This document shows positions 1-8,765 of a stretch of DNA of 64,000 bases, in pieces. How positions within the stretch are numbered: position 1 is the first letter of the stretch; each line of letters opens with the position of its first letter. A model generated the notes under the pieces. That model did not search any database. It saw nothing but the letters and a program-made list of their open reading frames with translations, and had not been told where the DNA came from. The position numbers were made by a program, and so were the translations under genes. The DNA comes from Pseudomonas sp. WJP1 (GTDB lineage Bacteria > Pseudomonadota > Gammaproteobacteria > Pseudomonadales > Pseudomonadaceae): NCBI RefSeq assembly GCF_028471945.1, contig NZ_CP110128.1:1910501-1974500 (forward strand), read 5' to 3'.

Positions 1-1344
1 GGGAACCGCATCAATGTACCGCCCAGGCAACAGATCCGTGATGTTTTCAAGACCAAGGTCAACTCCTTCTTTTGCAAGGAGTACTTTCAAATGTTGGAGA
101 TACACCGTGAGAAATGGATTGAAACTGAGGGGAGTCCAATCAATGGTGGCGGCCGTTTCCAAAAATGGCAGGCTAAGGATTTTTCCTGTGGCATAGGCAT
201 CTGTGGCAGGAAGTATGTACTTGAAAGCCTCATCCTGTTCGGGGGCTGTTTCTTTTCCCAAGCGCCGATATTGGACTTCAATACCTTGGTCCGACTCAAC
301 AAACAGCGACTCCTTACAGTACGCCGCTTTTCGACCGGTGCTGTAATGGTAGGCGAGCGTTGTCTCCGGGACCGCAGCGGTGCCAGCACAGGAAGCGGCC
401 ACCAGGAACGAATTGGCTAAATCCATGCCCAGATCATTATCGATGACAACCGGCCATGCTTTTTCCAGATTGAAGTATGTCAACACGGGCAGTTGCGGGT
501 CTTTTTTTACGTTCTGCCAAGCCAGTGCCGCGGCGTCGAACTCGTTCGAGGTGAAACCCGCCTCGGTGATGATCGAGTTCGGCAGCTTGTAGTCCGGGCT
601 TGGGGACAGGAATGTCGAGGATTTGAAGCCTGCTCGCTCGATCAGTCGCGCTAGCTCTTTACGTCCAAAGGTTTTGGGTTGGCCTTCGGCGTATCGGCCT
701 TCGATGCCATACATGGGGACGCTGACATGATCCTCCGGCGCACCGGCGAAATACTTCAAGCCAAGCTGATTTTCAATGGCAATAAAAAGATGCCCATCAG
801 GTTTGAGCAAGCCGCGAATACGTTTGAGCATGGCATAGGCAGGGTCAGCATCGGAGCTGAACATGCTGGCGTACTCCAGCACACCGATAAGCGTGATGGC
901 GTCGAATTGTTCGTCAGTCTTGAAGTCGTCGAAGCGCTCCGCCAAAACCGTCACATTCGACAGTCCGCGGGTGCGACTGGCGGCAATGGACGCGCGTCGC
1001 GGGCTGCCTTCGAGGCTCAGCAACTGTGCGCCGCATTCGCCCAGGAACCGGCTGATTGCACCGCAGCCTGCACCGATCTCCAGGACCTTGCCTTTGAGCA
1101 GATGTTCGAACGGGCGCAGGATATTGCCGCGAATGGAGCTTAGATGGTAAAGCGTCGCCCAATCGGTGCAGTGTTGAGGCAACTCTTCGGACAGGACGGA
1201 TACATCCCCGGCATCGCGAATAATCGCGGCGAGTTTGTTTTCAGTCACGTCACCGTCGCTGTAAGCTATACCTTGGTAATCGGAACGCACCCATACGCCG
1301 GTCTGTTCGTCGCGGGTATACCCGTAGCGATCGAGTTCAAACAT
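1..1344 (-). CDS. SAM-dependent methyltransferase, O-antigen locus, possible chain terminator (partial)
   Basis: The reading frame starts at the ATG at 1344 and stays open for 448 codons to the window edge, so the C-terminus is missing. Residues about 85-100 carry a class I methyltransferase motif I (LEIGAGCGAISRFLGE), followed by an acidic motif (LSLEGSP) and a motif-IV-like stretch (FDAITLIGVLEY). The start codon overlaps the end of the wzt-like gene by 8 nt, so translation is probably coupled. In ABC-transporter-dependent O-antigen systems, a methyltransferase next to wzt (WbdD in E. coli O8/O9a) caps the glycan end that the Wzt C-terminal domain recognises. That role is inferred here from position. 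The segment after about residue 230 was not recognised; it could belong to a larger multidomain protein with a glycosyltransferase part. Confidence 0.8.
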   Translation of the reverse strand, partial: MFELDRYGYTRDEQTGVWVRSDYQGIAYSDGDVTENKLAAIIRDAGDVSVLSEELPQHCTDWATLYHLSSIRGNILRPFEHLLKGKVLEIGAGCGAISRFLGECGAQLLSLEGSPRRASIAASRTRGLSNVTVLAERFDDFKTDEQFDAITLIGVLEYASMFSSDADPAYAMLKRIRGLLKPDGHLFIAIENQLGLKYFAGAPEDHVSVPMYGIEGRYAEGQPKTFGRKELARLIERAGFKSSTFLSPSPDYKLPNSIITEAGFTSNEFDAAALAWQNVKKDPQLPVLTYFNLEKAWPVVIDNDLGMDLANSFLVAASCAGTAAVPETTLAYHYSTGRKAAYCKESLFVESDQGIEVQYRRLGKETAPEQDEAFKYILPATDAYATGKILSLPFLETAATIDWTPLSFNPFLTVYLQHLKVLLAKEGVDLGLENITDLLPGRYIDAVP

Positions 1345-2689
1345 TTTCAGTTACCAATTTGATTTCCATGGAGGCACCTAGATCTATCAAGCCCAACACC
1401 TGTGGCGTGGGAGCTACGACAAAGTGGATAGAGTCGTAGCGTCGGTCGTGAGGCAAGATATCTTCACCGGACCTGGATGCGATCCCTACGGAAATAAAGT
1501 AATCACCTGTTGCAAGCCGGTTAACAAACTTCAAGCAGGCGGTAGCTTGGGTGCCTTCGGAACCGATCGTTTGCATCGATTCACAATCAAGCAGGTATGA
1601 ATTGGTACCGTAAACCGTTACCCCTTCCTTGGTCTTGATGGTAAAGCCAAGTATCGGACTGACAACCATATGATTGAATTGTACCGCGAGATTAAGTTCG
1701 ATTTCTTCACCCGTTTCAATCGTGTTCGGGTACTCGCGTCCTGCAGCACTCAAATGAAAATCCAGCAAAGAGGCAGCACCGTCGCCCCAGCGGTACTCAT
1801 GGGGGTTATAACCTGGCCGCCCCGCATAGGCGTTTGGCTCGAAGCTGAGCTTTACAGCTTCAGTAGCTCGGGATTGCGGCACGGCCAGTGGCGCAGGGGC
1901 TTCCTCTTTTTCCGGACGCTTTTCGCGGCCGAAGAGAATGTCCATGTAGCGGTTGACCACCGGCCGAGACTCGCCGATGAGTTCGATTCTGCTGTCGTTG
2001 ATCAGAATCGCACGAGAACAGTGAGTAACGACCTGCTCACTGGCGTGGGTGACGAGCAAGATGCTGGTCCCGTTGTCTTTGAGTTGCCGCAGGCGTTCAA
2101 AGCACTTGGCCTGGAATCGGGCGTCCCCAACGGAAAGGGCTTCATCCACGATCAGAATGTCGGGATCTACCTGGGCCTGTACAGCAAATGCCAAGCGCAC
2201 GGCCATGCCGCTTGAATAGGCTTTCACGGGCTGGTCAATGAACTCGCCGATGTCTGCAAAGCCTGCGATCGCGTCGAATCGTTCGGCAACCTCATCCCGG
2301 GTCAGGCCCAGTACTGCGGCGTTGAGATAGATGTTTTCGCGTCCGGTGAACTCCGGGTTGAAGCCGGAGCCAAGTTCCAGCAACGCGGCAATACGTCCTC
2401 GGGTTTCGATCGAACCGGTAGTGGGCGTCAGGGTGCCGCAAATGATTTGCAGAAGCGTGGATTTACCAGAGCCGTTGCGGCCCACGATCCCAACGGTTTC
2501 GCCTTTTTTTACATCAAAGCTGATATCGCGTAATGCCCAGAATTCCTTGCCGTAGGTGGTGATCTCGTCACCCGCCCAGCGTTGCAGGCGCGGCATGATT
2601 GCCTGCTTCAGGCGATCCCGGGGTTTGTCGTAGGTATAAAAACACTTTGAGATGTTTTGTACGCTGATTGCGACATTATCAGAGGACAT
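1337..2689 (-). CDS. wzt: O-antigen/polysaccharide ABC transporter ATP-binding protein (Wzt)
   Basis: This 450-residue protein would energise export of undecaprenyl-linked polysaccharide across the inner membrane together with the adjacent Wzm permease. Visible motifs are Walker A GRNGSGKS (residues 70-77), the ABC signature YSSGMAVRLAFA and Walker B ILIVDEAL. The N-terminal extension before the nucleotide-binding fold (residues 1-50) is typical of the Wzt/TagH group. About 190 residues follow the ATPase domain and fit a Wzt C-terminal carbohydrate-binding domain, which in characterised systems reads the non-reducing end cap of the glycan. The start lies within the last codons of wzm (11-nt overlap), with AAGGG 8 nt upstream. 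The end overlaps the methyltransferase gene. Confidence 0.93.
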   Translation of the reverse strand: MSSDNVAISVQNISKCFYTYDKPRDRLKQAIMPRLQRWAGDEITTYGKEFWALRDISFDVKKGETVGIVGRNGSGKSTLLQIICGTLTPTTGSIETRGRIAALLELGSGFNPEFTGRENIYLNAAVLGLTRDEVAERFDAIAGFADIGEFIDQPVKAYSSGMAVRLAFAVQAQVDPDILIVDEALSVGDARFQAKCFERLRQLKDNGTSILLVTHASEQVVTHCSRAILINDSRIELIGESRPVVNRYMDILFGREKRPEKEEAPAPLAVPQSRATEAVKLSFEPNAYAGRPGYNPHEYRWGDGAASLLDFHLSAAGREYPNTIETGEEIELNLAVQFNHMVVSPILGFTIKTKEGVTVYGTNSYLLDCESMQTIGSEGTQATACLKFVNRLATGDYFISVGIASRSGEDILPHDRRYDSIHFVVAPTPQVLGLIDLGASMEIKLVTENV

Positions 2690-3506
2690 CAGCGAACCCT
2701 TTTCGTGTTTTTTGGAAGAACCAGAATCCGGCAGCGGCGATGAGTGAGCCGATAATCATCGCTATGCCCAGGCTGTCCCACTGAGGCCAATGTCCGAAAA
2801 GCAGAACGTTACGGCTTTCTTCAATGATGTAAGTCAGCGGGTTGAGCATCAGCCAAGGCTGATACACCTCGGGTAACGCAGCTACGGGGTACAGCACAGG
2901 GGACAAAAACAGCAGCACGGTGGTCAGGACCGCGATGACATGCCCGACATCGCGCAGAAACACCCCGAGGGATGCCAGAAACCAGCTGAAGCCCAGGGTT
3001 GCCAATAGCAGCGGCACCAGAATCAACGGGAACAGCAGGGCCGTCCATTGCATCGTATGCGTCAGGATCACTTGGGCGATCAGCAGGACCAGCAGGCTGA
3101 TGCTGCTATGGAACAAGGCCGACCCCAAGGTAATGACCGGAAGAATTTCCAGGGGGAAAACGACCTTTTTTACGTAGTTGCCGTTGGTCAGAATCAGCGA
3201 CGGCGCGCGGTTTGCGCATTCGGCAAACAAACCATGAACAATCATGCCGACGAACAACAGGATGGCAAAACCACCTTTGCCCGGATCCATGCCGACCCAG
3301 CGGGCCTTGAATATCTCGGAAAAAACAAAGGTGTATACGGCCAGCATCAATATCGGATTGAAAAAGGACCAAGCCAAGCCCATTACCGAGCCACGGTAGC
3401 GCCCGACCACTTCGCGGGTGGTCATTTGCGCGATAAGTTGCCGGTTATGCCACAAGCTTTTGACGAGGCTGGCAGGTCCACTTCCGGGAGACAGATGTGG
3501 ATTCAC
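2679..3506 (-). CDS. wzm: O-antigen/polysaccharide ABC-2 transporter permease (Wzm)
   Basis: This 275-residue integral membrane protein is of the ABC-2 export permease type. It has several hydrophobic segments, an amphipathic N-terminus before the first one (LIAQMTTREVVGRYRGSVMG), and the family-like LNPLTYIIEESRNVL near the last third. It would form the channel for the Wzt ATPase encoded directly downstream. The start codon is GTG, sharing one G with the TAG stop of rfbC (TAGTG), so the operon is tightly coupled: rfbC, wzm, wzt, methyltransferase. Confidence 0.92.
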   Translation of the reverse strand: MNPHLSPGSGPASLVKSLWHNRQLIAQMTTREVVGRYRGSVMGLAWSFFNPILMLAVYTFVFSEIFKARWVGMDPGKGGFAILLFVGMIVHGLFAECANRAPSLILTNGNYVKKVVFPLEILPVITLGSALFHSSISLLVLLIAQVILTHTMQWTALLFPLILVPLLLATLGFSWFLASLGVFLRDVGHVIAVLTTVLLFLSPVLYPVAALPEVYQPWLMLNPLTYIIEESRNVLLFGHWPQWDSLGIAMIIGSLIAAAGFWFFQKTRKGFADVL

Positions 3507-4057
3507 TAGGCAAACACCTCAGCATTTTTAAGCAGGGCTGCTGCCTGATCCTTGACGGACAGGGTAGGTGCTTCGTCAAGTGGCCACTCGATACCGATGG
3601 CAGGATCGTTCCATGCCAGACTGCGTTCATGGGCAGGTGCGTAGTAATCGGTGGTTTTGTACAAGAATTCGGCGGTAGGCGACAGAACAACGAAGCCATG
3701 GGCGAACCCTTCAGGTACCCATAGCTGATGTTTGTTTTCAGCGCTGAGATAGGCGCCGACCCATTTACCGAAAGTAGGTGAGCTTTTGCGCAGGTCAACG
3801 GCAACATCAAAGACTTCGCCCACCGTTACGCGAACCAGCTTGCCCTGAGGATGCTTGATCTGATAGTGGAGTCCCCGCAACACACCCTTTGCCGAGCTTG
3901 AGTGATTATCCTGGACGAACTGGACGTCGCGGCCTACTGCGTCATCAAAGGTTTTTTTGTTGAAACTTTCATAAAAAAAGCCGCGGTCGTCACCATAGAT
4001 TTTTGGCTCAAAAAGGATGACCTCGGGGATGGCCAGCAATGTTGTTTTTTTCGTCAT
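3506..4057 (-). CDS. rfbC: dTDP-4-dehydrorhamnose 3,5-epimerase
   Basis: This 183-residue protein of the RmlC cupin family epimerises dTDP-4-keto-6-deoxyglucose at C3 and C5 on the way to dTDP-L-rhamnose. The family pattern is clear: FYESFNKKTFDDAVG near the N-terminus, QDNHSSSAKGVLRGLHYQ with the histidine-containing active-site region, GEVFDVAVDLR and WVPEGFAHGFVVLS. It is the first gene of the wzm-wzt-methyltransferase operon. The usual partners rfbB, rfbD and rfbA are not in this window, so either they lie elsewhere or this enzyme feeds a different deoxy-sugar. A GAG-rich site precedes the ATG. Confidence 0.93.
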   Translation of the reverse strand: MTKKTTLLAIPEVILFEPKIYGDDRGFFYESFNKKTFDDAVGRDVQFVQDNHSSSAKGVLRGLHYQIKHPQGKLVRVTVGEVFDVAVDLRKSSPTFGKWVGAYLSAENKHQLWVPEGFAHGFVVLSPTAEFLYKTTDYYAPAHERSLAWNDPAIGIEWPLDEAPTLSVKDQAAALLKNAEVFA

Positions 4058-4642
4058 GAATTCTCAACCAAAAAAAAGGGTGATGTCACTGTGATGGCCA
4101 TCTGCAAGAGGCGCATTGCCAGTGTCAACAGAACTTTGAGGGGCGAACCTGGACTGGCAAGGACAGGTTCTGGCGAGTAGGCACTCACCGGCTCTTTTGG
4201 GCGTGCTGATGGAAAGTTGAAGGGTCTGATCTCACGCATAGTTTTGTTGCCACCTGACAGTGCAGTGGGAATTACGCCATCTCGCTTCATTTCGTTCCTT
4301 CAGCGGTTACCAATTCTCATCAATATCGTGTCTTTTCGACGCTTTTCACGGCTCTTTCGAAGAGCCTGTGTTAAATGTGCCCAATGACGAAACTGAATGT
4401 AACGACTGCTTTACATAAAGGTCTTGAGTCCATCATCGCCTACCGAAGGAGCGGAGCCTCGGGGGATATTATCGGGCAACCTCTGTGCTGGATGTCGGGC
4501 TGATACTGACTGAGCATTGCCCTTATTTTCGCATGGCGCGGCGATCCCTCAACGACCCTTCGCCGATGGCGGGCGGCACCTTACCATATGTGAGGCGCAG
4601 AGGCATCCATGCCCCATACGGGTTGACCCTTGAATGTGCAGC
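4058..4642. other. Intergenic region upstream of rfbC operon
   Basis: 585 bp without a gene I can support; it must contain the promoter of the rfbC-wzm-wzt operon. It is visibly AT-richer than its surroundings. A perfect 7-bp hairpin with a 3-nt loop lies at 4350-4366 (GGCTCTT-TCG-AAGAGCC) but has no T-run on either side. No JUMPstart-like element was found. A 78-codon frame at 4054-4290 is not convincing. Confidence 0.6.
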
Positions 4643-5629
4643 TCAGATTCTGTTCAAGCATGCTGCGATGAAGAGGCTGATGTTGCCTGGCAGCGTTTGA
4701 CGATAGATTCCTGATTTTTTCATCAGGTAAAGCCGCGTAAAAAACGAGCTTTGGCGAGCTTGTTCAAATCGCTCCATCGTCTGTTGGCTTTGAGGTGTCA
4801 GCCTTGGCCGGAAGCTGTTCAAGATTCGCAGGTTTTGAGTGCTCCATTCACTGAATCTTCCCGTGCACATTTTTGCCAGGCGGACCAATCGATCCCGCAA
4901 CCCGTTGTTTGCACCGATGAGGTTCTCGTTGTGCTGGCGATAATCAAGAGTGGGCTGAGGATCATAGAAGACTTTTCCGCCGCAACCCGTGACGAGCAGA
5001 TAGGTCAGCCAGTCATGGGCGACGATCACTGCATCGTCCGGCGTCTTAGCCAACAGTTCGCGTGCTTGGGTGTTAATGAGCATGGTATTTGCCCCGGCAA
5101 TGCTTTGAACCAAGGCATTGCCGAACCCAGGCGCAGCGGAAAAAAGGGGAGAGTAGCCTTGTGCCTGTTTGTCAGCTGAAATCAGGCGTGTCCTTGAGCA
5201 ATAAAGGGCAGGAATGCGTTGGGGAATAGAAGCTTTGGCAATGCTTCGTTCGAGCTTGTCCTCGAACCAGATATCGTCTTGATCGCTGAACGCGTAGTAG
5301 TCGGCGATGATTGACCGATTTTTAATCAGCGATAGAAAATTTCTGGCAAAGCCTTGACGTGGGCCGGTCAATAGGATTAGGCGGTCCTTACCCAGTACCT
5401 GTTGATAGTTGTTCAGCACGACTAGCGTGTCATCGATCGAACCATCGTCGGAAGCATAAATAATCCAGTTTTTATGCGTTTGCCTGATAAACGACTCGAG
5501 TTGCTCACCAAGAAATCTGGACCCGTTATATGTACAAAGCAAAATAGCGACTTTCGCCTTGGATGTCTCGACCGCTAGAGAACCATGAGTCATCTGACTT
5601 GAGCTCAAGCGATGTGGCTGCGTGTTCAT
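4643..5629 (-). CDS. Family 2 glycosyltransferase (rhamnosyltransferase-like)
   Basis: This 328-residue protein has a GT-A fold at its N-terminus: VAILLCTYNGSRFLGEQLES at residues 28-47, then ASDDGSIDDT and a later AFSDQDDIW, which is the DxD-type sugar-nucleotide/metal site. It probably adds one sugar to the growing O-antigen on the cytoplasmic face of the inner membrane. Similarity in layout to rhamnosyltransferases, and the nearby rfbC, make rhamnose a plausible donor sugar, but the specificity cannot be read from sequence. A later start at the Met before THGSLAVE is possible. It is transcribed in the same direction as rfbC but separated from it by 585 bp. Confidence 0.85.
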   Translation of the reverse strand: MNTQPHRLSSSQMTHGSLAVETSKAKVAILLCTYNGSRFLGEQLESFIRQTHKNWIIYASDDGSIDDTLVVLNNYQQVLGKDRLILLTGPRQGFARNFLSLIKNRSIIADYYAFSDQDDIWFEDKLERSIAKASIPQRIPALYCSRTRLISADKQAQGYSPLFSAAPGFGNALVQSIAGANTMLINTQARELLAKTPDDAVIVAHDWLTYLLVTGCGGKVFYDPQPTLDYRQHNENLIGANNGLRDRLVRLAKMCTGRFSEWSTQNLRILNSFRPRLTPQSQQTMERFEQARQSSFFTRLYLMKKSGIYRQTLPGNISLFIAACLNRI

Positions 5630-6100
5630 TTTTAAATCTCAAGCATTGCCGATTCGTACTAGTCTCAACAGGAGTTTAGCCTTCTGATTCAGTTGAACTC
5701 GGTGAGGATGCGCAATTTTGGATGCTGAATTCTTTGAGGTAAGGCGTTAGCTCATCGAGATTTTATCCGTGGAAAAAGTGAGGCGTTGGGCATTTTAAGG
5801 TGGATTGCTCAAAATGTCTGTGTCAGCGGCACTTCGCCCCTTTTGCATGATCAAATCCATGCGTCCGCGACATTGTGAAAGCGGTGCTTCTACGGATTAG
5901 GTGGTGAGGGTCGTGATACACATGCTACGAGGGGCGTTGATCGCTGTCATGCGAAAACAGGATGCCCGCTCATGTTCGTGAATGAAATTTTGGCATTCGC
6001 CTTGAAATCGGTCATGTTGTTGGGCAGGCGGGCATTGCCATGTGATCGAAGCGCTCACGCAGGTACACTGTAGCAACGTCCGAGAGAGGGAGCGGGAATA
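5630..6100. other. Divergent intergenic region between glycosyltransferase and wbpM-like gene
   Basis: 471 bp between two divergently transcribed genes. I see no supported gene, RNA or repeat here. It should hold the promoters of both genes. A purine-rich ribosome site (GAGAGAGGGAGCGGG) at 6082-6096 belongs to the plus-strand gene. Confidence 0.5.
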
Positions 6101-8110
6101 GTGTTCGATGACGTTACGGATAGGCTCAGGGTTTTTTTGGTTAGCCTTCCTCGCCGGAAAAAACGGCTGATTCAAGTCGCCACCGACGTTGTGCTGGTGT
6201 GGATGGCTCTTTGGCTTGCTTTCATCGTCCGCCTCGGCATCGACGACATGTACAACCCTTTGAAGGCCCACTTCTGGCTCTTCGCCTGCGCGCCGGTTGT
6301 AGCCATTCCCTTATTCATCCGCTTCGGCATGTACCGTGCGGTCATGCGCTATTTTGGCAACGATGCGTTGATCGCCATTATCAAGGCTGTGAGCCTGTCC
6401 TCGTTGATCCTTGCGGTCGTGGTCTACTGGTACAGCAACCATGAAGCCGTAGTGCCGCGGTCCATCATTTTCAATTACTGGTGGCTCAGCCTTGTCATCA
6501 TTGGTGGTCTGCGTCTTTGCATGCGCCAATACTTCATGGGTGATTGGTTCGCCGGCGCTCAGCATGTGCCTTTTACCAATCGAAATGATGGTCTCACCAA
6601 GGTTGCAATATATGGTGCAGGCGTAGCAGGCAATCAGCTTGTCGCTGCGCTTCGTATGGGCCGGGTCATGCGTCCCGTGGCGTTTATCGATGATGATCCA
6701 AGCATTGCGGATCGTTCGATTGCAGGGCTACAGGTCTACAAACCCAAACACATCCAACAGATGATTGACGAAACCGGCGCGCAGGAAATCCTCCTGGCCC
6801 TGCCGTCGTCTACCCGCGCACGACGTCGGGAAATTCTCACTATCCTGGAGCGTTACCCGCTTCATATCCGAAGCGTACCCAGCTTCACCGATCTGGCCAG
6901 CGGCCGGGTAAAGGTCGAAGATATCCAGGAAGTGGATATCGCGGACCTTCTGGGTCGTGACTCGGTACCAGCGCAACCTGACCTGCTCGAACGTTGTATC
7001 AAAGGCAAGACAGTAATGGTCACGGGCGCTGGCGGATCGATCGGCGCGGAGCTTAGCCGGCAGATTTTCTCGCTTGGGCCGACAACGCTTCTGTTGTTCG
7101 ATCACAGCGAATTCAACCTCTACAGCATTCTGTCGGAATTGGAGCGGCGCGCCTGCAGGGAGTCGGTTCCTGTCCGTCTGCTTCCTATCCTCGGCTCGAT
7201 CCGGCACCAAGACAAACTTCTGGATGTGATGAAAACCTGGGGTGTGGACACCGTCTACCACGCTGCCGCGTATAAGCACGTCCCAATGGTCGAGCACAAC
7301 ATTGCTGAAGGCGTGCTTAACAACGTCATTGGCACGCTCAACACTGCTCAGGCTGCGTTGCAATCGGGTGTGTCCAACTTTGTGTTGATCTCCACCGATA
7401 AGGCCGTGCGCCCGACCAATGTCATGGGCAGTACCAAGCGGTTGGCCGAGTTGACCCTTCAAGCCCTCAGTCGTGAAATTGCCCCGGTGTTGTTCGGCGA
7501 CAAGACCAATGTCTCCCGGGTCAACAAGACCCGTTTCACCATGGTGCGCTTTGGCAATGTGCTGGGTTCCTCCGGCTCAGTGATCCCGCTGTTCCACAGC
7601 CAGATCAAATCCGGTGGCCCATTAACGGTCACTCACCCGAAAATCACTCGCTATTTCATGACCATTCCCGAAGCCGCGCAACTGGTAATCCAGGCGGGCT
7701 CCATGGGGCAGGGCGGCGATGTGTTCGTGCTCGACATGGGCGAGCCGGTGAAGATTGTCGAGTTGGCAGAGAAGATGATTCATCTGTCTGGATTGAGTAT
7801 CCGCTCGGAGAAAAATCTCCAGGGTGACATCGCGATCGAATTTACCGGACTGCGCCCCGGCGAGAAGCTTTATGAGGAGTTGTTGATTGGCGACAACGTA
7901 GGCGCGACACAGCATCCGATGATTATGAGTGCCAATGAAGATCATCTACCTTGGGAAGTACTCAAGTCAAAGCTGACTGAGCTGCTTAACGCGGTTGAGC
8001 GCGATGACTACGCACGAGTCCGCCAACTCCTGCGCGAAACCGTCAGTGGCTACACTCCCGACGACGAAATCGTCGACTGGATCTACCAGCAACGTCGCCT
8101 CGAACCCTGA
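6101..8110 (+). CDS. wbpM: Membrane-bound UDP-sugar 4,6-dehydratase (WbpM/CapD family)
   Basis: The 669-residue protein starts at GTG 6101 behind a strong purine-rich ribosome site. Several N-terminal membrane segments (about residues 25-150) precede a CoA-binding-like domain with VAIYGAGVAGNQL, then a short-chain dehydrogenase domain with MVTGAGGSIGAELSRQIF (about residue 306 on) and YHAAAYKHVPMVEHN. In this family the usual catalytic YxxxK is altered, and the region FVLISTDKAVRPTNVMGSTK fits. WbpM-type enzymes dehydrate UDP-GlcNAc to the 4-keto-6-deoxy sugar used for QuiNAc/FucNAc, the initiating sugars of Pseudomonas O-antigens. Position next to a ComEA-like gene matches the distal border of the Pseudomonas O-antigen locus. 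Confidence 0.93.
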   Translation: MFDDVTDRLRVFLVSLPRRKKRLIQVATDVVLVWMALWLAFIVRLGIDDMYNPLKAHFWLFACAPVVAIPLFIRFGMYRAVMRYFGNDALIAIIKAVSLSSLILAVVVYWYSNHEAVVPRSIIFNYWWLSLVIIGGLRLCMRQYFMGDWFAGAQHVPFTNRNDGLTKVAIYGAGVAGNQLVAALRMGRVMRPVAFIDDDPSIADRSIAGLQVYKPKHIQQMIDETGAQEILLALPSSTRARRREILTILERYPLHIRSVPSFTDLASGRVKVEDIQEVDIADLLGRDSVPAQPDLLERCIKGKTVMVTGAGGSIGAELSRQIFSLGPTTLLLFDHSEFNLYSILSELERRACRESVPVRLLPILGSIRHQDKLLDVMKTWGVDTVYHAAAYKHVPMVEHNIAEGVLNNVIGTLNTAQAALQSGVSNFVLISTDKAVRPTNVMGSTKRLAELTLQALSREIAPVLFGDKTNVSRVNKTRFTMVRFGNVLGSSGSVIPLFHSQIKSGGPLTVTHPKITRYFMTIPEAAQLVIQAGSMGQGGDVFVLDMGEPVKIVELAEKMIHLSGLSIRSEKNLQGDIAIEFTGLRPGEKLYEELLIGDNVGATQHPMIMSANEDHLPWEVLKSKLTELLNAVERDDYARVRQLLRETVSGYTPDDEIVDWIYQQRRLEP

Positions 8111-8222
8111 TTGTCTCACATCCCGCAACAGACACATTTTTGACACCCTCCCCACATCACCTAACTTGAGGAAGCAGCTGCGGAAAAGCTGCTTCCTCAA
8201 CCGATGTCATGGAGCGTCATTT

Positions 8223-8558
8223 ATGCGTACAGGCTATTTCTATTCCCTGGTTTTTGCCCTGCTCACCAGTGCCACTATCACTGCCAATGCTGCGCCTGCG
8301 GTCAAGCCAGAGGCTTCCAAGGCTCCGGTGGCGATGGAGGCTTCGGCGAGTACGCAATCAGGCAAAGTCGACCTCAACAAGGCTGATGCGCCAACCTTGC
8401 AGCGTGAGTTATCCGGTGTAGGGGAGGCCAAGGCTTTGGCGATTGTTGCGTATCGTGAAAGTAATGGTCCTTTCGTATCTGTCGACGAGTTGCTCGAAGT
8501 GAAAGGTATCGGCAAGGCCCTGCTGGATAAGAATCGCGAGAAGCTTCAGGTGAACTAA
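8223..8558 (+). CDS. ComEA-family helix-hairpin-helix DNA-binding protein
   Basis: I chose the ATG at 8223, which has GGAG about 9 nt upstream and opens with a signal peptide (MRTGYFYSLVFALLTSATITANA). The 111-residue product would be exported. Residues about 48-111 hold the tandem helix-hairpin-helix module of ComEA proteins: VDLNKADAPTLQRELSGVGEAKALAIVAYR and VDELLEVKGIGKALLDKNR. ComEA-like proteins bind DNA in the periplasm during uptake. In Pseudomonas this gene routinely follows wbpM, and its role there is not settled. It ends 20 bp before a strong terminator. Confidence 0.9.
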   Translation: MRTGYFYSLVFALLTSATITANAAPAVKPEASKAPVAMEASASTQSGKVDLNKADAPTLQRELSGVGEAKALAIVAYRESNGPFVSVDELLEVKGIGKALLDKNREKLQVN

Positions 8559-8576
8559 GCTTGTTAATCAGCCTTG

Positions 8577-8605
8577 GAGGCCGGTCATTGACCGGCCTTT
8601 TTTCT
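8577..8605 (+). terminator. Rho-independent terminator after comEA-like gene
   Basis: GGCCGGT and ACCGGCC arms (8579-8597) enclose a short loop and are followed by six T residues at 8598-8603. It closes the wbpM-comEA transcript. Confidence 0.9.
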
Positions 8606-8640
8606 TTCTGGCGGATGCTGCGAGGTTTTGCCTTTCGTCG

Positions 8641-8690
8641 CCAATTAAAAAATTACGACTATCATATGCCAATTAAATTATGCCTATAAT
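8641..8690 (+). promoter_or_regulatory. Putative SDR-KAS promoter with direct repeats
   Basis: A consensus -10 TATAAT lies at 8685-8690 with no good -35, as expected for a regulated promoter. The 9-mer CCAATTAAA occurs at 8641-8649 and again at 8669-8677. A related inverted repeat, CCAAT-N4-ATTGG, precedes the TetR gene at 11446-11459. Binding by that TetR protein is inferred. Confidence 0.45.
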
Positions 8691-8765
8691 AAATTCGATT
8701 TCGATCAAGGCGCGCTGAAAACCTGGCGCGTATCCATTTCTCTGGCATCTCCCAGGAGCAACGTC

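Noticed and set aside
4054..4290. 78-codon frame overlapping the rfbC start (ATGA)
   Set aside because: The overlap looks operon-like, but the product has no recognisable fold and no convincing ribosome site. It more likely lies in the rfbC leader.
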